Assembly: GCA_024138025.1 (NCBI GenBank) | Contig: JAMXBD010002489.1 | Location: forward strand, 124,001-188,000 | DNA from: Combretum micranthum | Lineage: Eukaryota > Streptophyta > Magnoliopsida > Myrtales > Combretaceae | DNA length: 64,000 nucleotides | Direction: 5' to 3' | Shown: positions 57,730 to 64,000 of the stretch, in pieces | Position numbering within the stretch: position 1 is the first letter of the stretch | How the letters are laid out: each line of letters opens with the position of its first letter | Notes under the pieces: generated by a model | Database searches by the model: none | Told to the model about the DNA's origin: nothing | The model's input: the letters and a program-made list of their open reading frames with translations, nothing else | Made by a program: the position numbers and the translations under genes

Positions 57730-58895
57730 CTTCTCCAACATGCTCCTCATCAAAAACTGGTTCACCATCACCCCCTGCCTCAAAGAAATCCGCAGCATCC
57801 TCCTCAGCCTCATCCTCATTCTCAACAAAAAGTGCTTTCTTCCCTCTTTCCTACAATCAGCCTGTCGGTGCCCAACCTCACCACATTTGAAACACTTTAT
57901 CCCACTCGTACTAGGACGATCAGTATTAGGTTTACTGAAACGCCCCGTGGTGTTACTACCTGTAACCCCACTCCCTGAACGATTGACACCACTACTGCCA
58001 CTATTCACTATCCCAGACCGCCGTTGTTGTCTTTCGACAATTAAAGCCCTCTGATGTGCAGCAGATACATTAACTGGGTCAAACAAATTGATAGTATCCT
58101 GAAGCTGCAACCGTAGTCCTCCAATATAACGAGACACCAACTGCTCCTCCGTCTCCTGAATTTCGTTTCTAGCAACTAATTGATAGAATTCTGTGGTGTA
58201 ATCATCAACGGTTTTGCTGCCTGTTTCAGATTCTGCAATCTCTGGTACATAATCCTCTGGAAATTATATGGCAAAAAGGTCGCACGTAGATGCTTTTTCA
58301 TCTTCTCCCACGTCTCAATCTTCGACTTGCCTAATCTCAAGCGTGTCAATTTCGTCTGCTGCCACCATGCTGTGGCCCTATCACGAAATCGTGTTGCCAC
58401 CAATTGCACACGCTTATCATCGGGAACCCCTTTAAATTCTAATATCTCCTCTACCGTAGCCAACCAATCCAAAAATTCCTCCGGTTGGAGAGTGCCATGA
58501 AATTCTGGAATCTCAGTCCTCATACCCATCTCCCAGCGTCTGTAATCTTCCTCAACGCGTGGCCTACCACGTCTACGTAGCGATTCGTCGTAAAAGCTCT
58601 CAACAGCAGACGACATCTCATCATCGTCATCCTCAAAATCTTCACCTACCCTCAGATTAGGGTTAGGGTTACGGTTAGGATTAGGATTAGGGTTCCTACC
58701 TCGGTTCTGATTCATCGCAAGCGCCTCCACCCTCTCTGTGATCTGGGCTACTGCAGCATCCAGTCGCCGATCGATCATCTGTCCTATCCTCTGCTCCAAT
58801 CTCTCATCAAGCATAGCTGCAATCCTCTGATCCAAGTTTTCACGTTCATGAATCTCATCTATACGTCGCTGGTTAACCTGTCTGCGAGGCGCCAT
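57730..58895 (-). pseudogene. CRM-like gag
   Basis: Starts at an ATG (58895-58893), 23 bp from the PBS: basic N-terminus, a predicted helical segment with repeated DER/QRI motifs, an Asn-Pro repeat, an acidic EDFEDDDDE stretch, then the capsid block (IPEFHGTLQPEEFLDWLATV, RVQLVATRFRDRATAWWQQ, MKKHLRATFLPYNF), cut by a frameshift near 58215, continuing QLVSRYIGGLRLQLQDTI and a zinc knuckle CFKCGEVGHRQADC. A second frameshift follows near 57845. Unlike A and C it has its own normal ATG. Confidence 0.8.
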
Positions 58896-58917
58896 CGTTA
58901 CTCCTGGAACGAACGCA

Positions 58918-58929
58918 GCTCTGATACCA
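58918..58929 (-). other. Primer-binding site of CRM-like element
   Basis: Sense TGGTATCAGAGC, two bases from the LTR end; initiator tRNA-Met type. Confidence 0.9.
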
Positions 58930-58931
58930 AC

Positions 58932-59517
58932 TGACGCAGCGGAATAAAAGGGAAATATCGCAAGACGTTGATTCGCGCACGAATACCCGGCTTGTGATCT
59001 TCAAATACCAATTGATTCTAAGAATACCTTGATATTTGGCATCAAAAATCGAAATCTATTCAAGATGTCGAATTCTGGAAAAGAGAGAACACTCTCAATA
59101 AAATTTCATTCAAAAACAATCATTCTGTCTCTTCTGTAACCCTAGAATATATAATATGCTATTTTTACCAAAAAAGGAAACTATCTAAATAATACCTAGG
59201 GCGAAAACAAATGAACGGACGAGATTAATGCCACAGACGGCATATAAAAACGATTATCCAATGAAAAGATAAGACATAAAGAAAAATTACTAAAAATAGT
59301 AAAAACGCGGTTTTGACGGCCTAAACGAAGGAATTTGGCCGAAAACCGGCTTAGGTCACGAGCGAAGCTGGTGAGTTCTGTCCGTTGGATCGTTTCCCTT
59401 CAGAATATGGTCCCGCTCGGTAAAAATCCAAAACTCCCGAAATTACGAAACTGCCATTATCATCAAATCCTATGCCATTTCTCCAAATAATTATGTGCTA
59501 TCTTGTCCACTGCATCA
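58932..59517 (-). repeat. 5' LTR of CRM-like element
   Basis: 586 bp, sense TGATGCAGTGGACAAG to GCTGCGTCA, homologous to 53916-54507 with many scattered differences. Confidence 0.85.
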
Positions 59518-59518
59518 A

Positions 59519-59906
59519 ATGGACTCCTCCATTTTTTTGGATCTATCAAGATTAACACTGATGCTTCAGTTGACTCAGTTGGCGACGCCACTATTACTGC
59601 TTATCTGTTCTGGAAGCAGAATTATGGGCCATATACTTCAGTATGAAATTGGTTATGCAATCAAGTTTTCACTTTGTAGAATTGATCTCGAGTTCTCTAT
59701 CAGCAATACAGTTTTTAACAACTTCATAAGCTTTCAAAGCAAAATTATCACTGTTAAATCTTATTTTACACTGAAGGTAAATCTGCCTGAATTTTGGTAA
59801 GATCAGCACCGAACAGGTACCATGTGAGGCCAATTTTATTGCTGACAAGGTGGCTAGTATGATGCATAATTGGAGATGGATGGCTGGTTGGCCTTTGTGC
59901 CATTAG
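59519..59906 (+). pseudogene. RNase H-like (RVT_3 type) fragment
   Basis: TGGACTCCTCCA gives WTPP, then KINTDASVDSVGDA (the first catalytic Asp context of plant RNase H-like proteins), a frameshift near 59620, AELWAIYFSMKLVMQ and LISSSLSAIQFLTTS (the E..D..S region), further frame change, and VPCEANFIADKVASMMHNW (the C-terminal REAN.VAD-like motif), stopping at 59906. The order is complete for this domain, about 120 codons. Such domains occur in LINE-derived host genes and LINEs. The left side is cut by the CRM-like element, and no upstream continuation is recognisable at 53781-53915. Confidence 0.6.
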
Positions 59907-60587
59907 ATTTTGTTTTGAACCTGCTCAAACTTAATATCATGTTAATATTTTGTATTTTGGATTTTGATGCACTTGTTGTAGAATGATCATAAAATGTATG
60001 CATCTGGACTTCTATCCTAATTTTCAATGAAATACAATATATATATATATTATATACCACGGAAAAAGAAAATGTATCACAAATCATTTCATTACATTTT
60101 ATGCTTTGAATTCTATGCCATTGATCAGGATTTATTCTTATATAGACAGCCTCTATATCGCATCCAAAGTATTAGAAAGGACTCTGTGATACCATGTTCT
60201 CATTGAAATACTAGTTTCAGAACTTAAGCCAGGGCGGATTAAATTTAATCTCTATAATCTAAACTATGGATTTTAATTAAATTTTACTAATAAATGAGTA
60301 ACGAATAAGTACAACAATAAATAAAGGGAATAGCAACTTTATTTTAATCAAATTTTTGGCATTCAAATACTGTGTATTATATCTAAATACACATCTCAAA
60401 TCCCTATATTTTGTCATTTATAATATTGAGTGGAATTACAACTTTATTGGTAACAATAGGACATACCCACACAATATATATATATATATATATGCGCACA
60501 CCCATAAAAACATATATAGGTATAATTACATTTTAACCATTCCTCGGCTATCCACTTTTATCCCATTAAAAACTTTCACATTCAATT
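59907..60587. other. No identifiable gene
   Basis: AT-rich; a short TA run near 60039-60051 and a longer one at 60476-60493. No open frame or repeat boundary that I can support. Confidence 0.5.
60476..60493. repeat. (TA)n microsatellite
   Basis: Pure TA dinucleotide run followed by TGCGCACACCC. Confidence 0.9.
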
Positions 60588-61006
60588 TGACGTAGCGTGA
60601 AAGCGTTATAATAGAAATCTACACACCGGTAGATCTCTAGAACACAAATCAATTGCAAAAATTGCAACTTTCTTGAGAATAAACTCTCAATAGGATTCAA
60701 AAGTGTATGAAAATATATCCTCACAGAAACTTAAAACACTCTATTTATAGTCTAAACAAAACAAAAAATTAAAAATTGTACAGAACAAAAACTGGAACCA
60801 TAAGCTGGCAGCATATACAACCAGGTTCATTCTATACCAGCTTAAGGCTGACGGCCTTCATGAAAACGCTGGCAACCCATATTGGAGCATAAGCGGCGTT
60901 TAGGCTGCTTTTAGCAAGTCGTCTCAAGGTTGTCCATTTCTTCCCTTTCTGCTATTTGGACGATTCCATCTTAACCAGAAACATCTCAACTACTTGCTCC
61001 ACATTA
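60588..61006 (-). repeat. 3' LTR of second CRM-like element
   Basis: Plus strand starts TGACGTAGCGTGAAAGCG, comparable with TGACGCAGCGGAATA of the other element. The inner end is placed at TAATGTGGAG (sense) by alignment of the pol tail with the first element; 419 bp. Boundary moderately certain. Confidence 0.55.
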
Positions 61007-62150
61007 TTCTCTCCTACCTACAATGAACTCAATCCCAAGTTCTCATCTGGATATAATGGTGAATCATCCGGGTAGAATGGAAATAAATCAGCAACATTGA
61101 ATGTCTTCAAAACACCGATGTTGTTAGGAAGTCCAAATACATATACATTGTCTTGATCTTCCTTACTATCTGATGCGGACCATACTTCTTAGGCTGCAAC
61201 CTACTATATTTCCTAACTTGAAATCGCTCCTTTCGCAGAAACACCATCACCTGATTAGCCACTGAGAATACCGGTTTCTAGTGATGTCTATCGGTCGTTA
61301 CCTTGTACTTGGCATTAGATTGTTCAATCTTCTAATCGCACTTCAGACGTCATATTCTACCAAGTCTCTGCTAAATTCTTTACTGCTACACTAAATTTAG
61401 AACCCTTAGGAAGCTTGTTCAAATCTAGGTATGTTATGGAACCTTGGTATATACCACAAAAAAAATGGAGATTGCCCTGTGAACTAAACTATTGTAGGCA
61501 AATTCAGCTTGAGTAAAGCCACATCCCACTGCATTGGCTTTTCTCCACATATGCTTCTAATCAAATTACTAAGTGTTTTGTTGGTCACCTCTGTCTGCCC
61601 ATCAATTTGAGGGTGAGCTGTATTGTTGTAATTCAGTGATGAATCAAACATGTACCAAAGCGTCTTCAAATATAACTAAGAAACTTGTTATCCCTATCTG
61701 ATGTGATAGATCTGGAAACTCCATGTAGATGGACTGCTTCTCTGAAAAACATCTTAGCAATGGCTTAGGCATTTGCAGTCTTCCTGCAAGAAATAAAATG
61801 AGCCATCTTAGAAAACCTATCAACCACAACACATACAAAGTAAATAGCTCGTTAGGTATGAGGTAAACCTAGAACAAAGTCCATGGATAGGTCTTTCCAG
61901 ATGTTCTCAGGTTCTGGCAGTGGTGTATACAATCCAACATTTTGAGACTGCCCTTTAGATGTCTCACAGATAAAACATCTTCGTACAATTCTACTGACAT
62001 CCATCCTCAACAGATGCTAATAATACTTATCAGTCACTGCAGTAATAGTTTTATCTCGCCCCAAATGTCCTGTTAATCTTCCCTCATGTAGGTCTCTAAT
62101 CAACTTCTCTCTCAAAGATGACTTAGGAATACATAACTAATTCCCTTTCA
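61007..62150 (-). pseudogene. Second CRM-like pol: integrase
   Basis: [78 protein letters not shown] and a broken [15 protein letters not shown] are readable in changing frames, then GLPNNIGVLKTFNVADLFPF and a stop-containing tail. Many internal stops. Confidence 0.65.
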
Positions 62151-62299
62151 TTAGGTAACCATCAAAGATGTGATAATCACCACAAGGTTCTTTTGTAGTA
62201 CACTTCTGCCATGTATCACTAAATTCAACATCATTAGCATATAACTCCTTCAATTGTTCAAAACCCATGATTTCAGTGCTCATGGTGACTAACAATTCA

Positions 62300-63560
62300 A
62301 CTCTCCTGCTCAAGCATTGGCTACCTTATTTGTACTCTATATTTATGCATCAACTTAAATGGAAAATTTTGCAATATTGGATCCACTTAGCATGTATATC
62401 CTTATTGATCCCTGTCTGCCTACTCGGATGTTTCAAAGCTCTACAGTTAGAATACAGAATAAATTCCTTCCTTACCAAGTAATGCTCGCAAACTCTTAGT
62501 GCTCTCACTACAAAGTCAAATTCTTTATCATAAGTCGACTCACTCCTCCTAGCTTCATATAGCTTCTTACTATAATAAGCAACTAGCCTCTTCTCTTGAG
62601 ATAACACAACACCAATCCCTACTCTACTGACATCACAATCAATCTCAAAGAGCTTATCAAAATCAGGAAGTACTAAAACGGGAGTACTACATGGCTTCTC
62701 TTTCAATACAACGAAACTAGTCTCAGCCTCATCTCCCCATTGAAACTTTCCTTTCTTTAAATAATCAGTTAAAGGAGCAGCAATAGTACTGAAGTGTTTG
62801 ATAAACCTCTTGTAGAAACTAGCCAACCCAAGAAAACTTCTCAACTCAGTTACTGTCTTTAGAATAGGCCATTCTCTTATAGCCCTTACCTTCTCATCAT
62901 CAATAGTCATCCCTTCACTGCTAACAATGAGCCCAAAAACAATAGTTTCTTCACCATAAATATACACTTCTTAGATTAGCGTACAATTTATTCTCTTTTA
63001 GTATGATAAAAACACTTCTCAAATGACTTACTTGCTCATCCTCACATCTACTATATATTAATATATCATCGAAGTATACAACCACAAATTGACCAATAAA
63101 GGGTTTAAGTACTTGGTTCATGACACGCATAAACGTGCTAAGTGCATTGCTGATGCTAAGGCATCACTAGTCATTTATACAACCTGTCCTTTATTTTGAA
63201 TGTAGTCTTTCACTCATCCCTAGGCTTAATCCTGATCTGATGATAGACACTCCTCAAGTCGACCTTAGAAAATACAATAGCTCCACTCAACCTGTCTAAC
63301 ATGTCTTCTAGGTGAGGAATTGGAAATTTATAGCCAATGTTAATTTTATTGATGGCTCTACTATCAACACACATCCTCCAGCTATCATCTTCCTTGGGAA
63401 TTAATCAAGTAAGCACAACACAAGGACTCATATTGTCTCTAATAAACCCCTTTTGCAATAACTCTTGGACTTTCTTCTGCACGATCTCTGTCTCCTTAAG
63501 GCTCATCTTGTATGAGGCAAATTAGGCAAACTTGCTTTAGGCACCAAATCAATCTGGTGC
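62300..63560 (-). pseudogene. Second CRM-like pol: reverse transcriptase and RNase H
   Basis: From 63560 downwards, RT motifs in shifted frames ([22 protein letters not shown], the PNTVVV..DDILIY region near 63060), then a good open block 62967-62353 with MTIDDEKVRAIREWP, ELRSFLGLASFYKRFIKHFS, VLPDFDKLFEIDCDVSRVGI (RNase H) and VADALSR-region remnants absent or degraded. Confidence 0.7.
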
Positions 63561-63612
63561 TGAATATCCTTAAGGGTGGTAAACCCTCAAGTAAATAATC
63601 TAGCAACACATT

Positions 63613-64000
63613 CTAAAATTCCTCCAATGCCTCTTTAAGACCCTTGTGTACTTCACTATCATATCTTTCATCTACTGTCATCATTTGTTTTACTACAAGT
63701 GCATGAACTACTCTGGACTCCTTCACAGTCTCCTCCATCTCTTTTTCTGAGTGTGTAATGGTCAGAAAAAAATGTCCCTCCACCTTAGTGTCCTTAAGAT
63801 GATTTGCCACCTTTAAAGGAAGAGATGCGTACTTCATACCCCCTCTCTCCAACCTATACACATTTTCCTTCCCTACATGTTGCACATTCACATCAAATTT
63901 CCAGGATCTCTTAAATAACAGGTGACAAACATCCATGTCTATAATGTCACAATAGACATCATCATGATACTTGCCTATAGAAAAAGGCACTCTACATCTT
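63613..64000 (-). pseudogene. Second CRM-like pol: protease C-terminal part
   Basis: CDIIDMDVCHLLFKRSWKFD aligns with CDVVTMDACHLLLGRPWQFD of the first CRM-like element. The active-site region lies beyond the window edge. Confidence 0.65.

Larger units (their letters stand above)
53916..59517 (-). mobile_element. CRM-like (centromeric-type) Ty3/Gypsy chromovirus
   Basis: Minus strand, 5.6 kb: 5' LTR 58932-59517, iMet PBS 58918-58929, gag, protease, RT, RNase H, integrase, purine tract 54508-54519, 3' LTR 53916-54507. LTRs of 586 and 592 bp begin TGATGCAG in sense and end GCGTCA. Flanking AAAGG and AATGG are a possible target duplication with one change. The TGATG LTR start, LTR length, lack of a standard chromodomain and pol running into the 3' LTR fit the CRM lineage. 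LTRs differ at many positions, and frameshifts are numerous, so it is not young. Confidence 0.75.
60588..64000 (-). mobile_element. Second CRM-like element, 3' part (5' end beyond window)
   Basis: Minus strand: protease (64000-63613), RT and RNase H, integrase, purine tract and 3' LTR 60588-61006. The C-terminal FNVADLFPF and the pol tail crossing into the LTR (a GENNVEQVVEM-like block aligned with GEDDADK of the first element) place it with the CRM-like element at 53916. More decayed, with many stops. Confidence 0.7.

Noticed and set aside
58650..58700. Telomere-like TTAGGG/GGTTAG repeats
   Set aside because: They are a short imperfect run encoding the Arg-Asn-Pro repeat of the CRM-like gag on the minus strand, not an array of the plant telomere unit.
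53916..64000. Endogenous pararetrovirus
   Set aside because: Both copies have integrase, LTRs and PBS/PPT of Ty3/Gypsy elements; no movement protein or coat protein motif is present.

Overview
The window reads as repeat-rich, gene-poor nuclear DNA of a flowering plant (probably a eudicot; I cannot name the species). It is AT-rich and almost all of it is LTR retrotransposons, many nested in or truncated by one another. I found no intact host gene, tRNA, rRNA, operon or CRISPR array. The only non-retrotransposon protein remnant I recognise is a plant RNase H-like (RVT_3 type) pseudogene fragment at 59519-59906.

Layout. 1-2743 and 2744-4086 are two decayed plus-strand Ty3/Gypsy LTRs. 4087-6150 holds unidentified coding relics. 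About 6151-7850 is a Ty1/Copia 5' LTR, its primer-binding site (PBS) and the first four gag codons. 7851-21779 is element A, a minus-strand, young-looking chromovirus of Tekay/Del type with two 3.5-kb LTRs, tRNA-iMet PBS, purine tract, gag with three CCHC knuckles, pol with chromodomain, and an extra ORF before gag. 21780-34139 is element C (minus), whose gag is split by a 4.9-kb solo LTR (24422-29344). 34140-43282 is element D (plus, old, same lineage, same extra ORF). 43283-45596 is the 3' end of element E. 46972-50658 is another LTR (F) containing an inverted LTR fragment. 52421-53780 is a truncated minus LTR (G). 53916-59517 is a minus-strand CRM-like (centromeric-type) element. 60588-64000 is the 3' part of a second, more decayed CRM-like element that runs off the window.

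Most interesting observation. The long LTRs of the Tekay-like families look like multi-exon leader genes. After the TATA box there is a leader exon, free of ATG in A, C, D and the solo LTR, ending at a good splice donor. About 1.5 kb later comes a conserved exon of 56-70 nt bounded by an AG acceptor and GTGAGT, with an ATG exactly 8 nt before the donor in seven of eight intact or partial LTRs, from several diverged families. A third exon of exactly 42 nt (GCAG before, GTA after) is present in A, D and F. In one frame it encodes a conserved peptide that joins in phase to the extra ORF, which itself begins without an ATG directly after a splice-acceptor sequence in both A and D. Gag of A and C also lacks an in-frame ATG at its conserved N-terminus. 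Together this suggests that the start codons for the extra ORF and perhaps gag lie inside the LTR and are delivered by splicing. That is inference from comparing copies inside this window; RNA evidence is needed.

Other points: element A lacks a target-site duplication and has unrelated flanks (Copia on one side, element C pol on the other), suggesting recombination or an assembly join. The CRM-like elements raise the possibility of centromere or pericentromere proximity.
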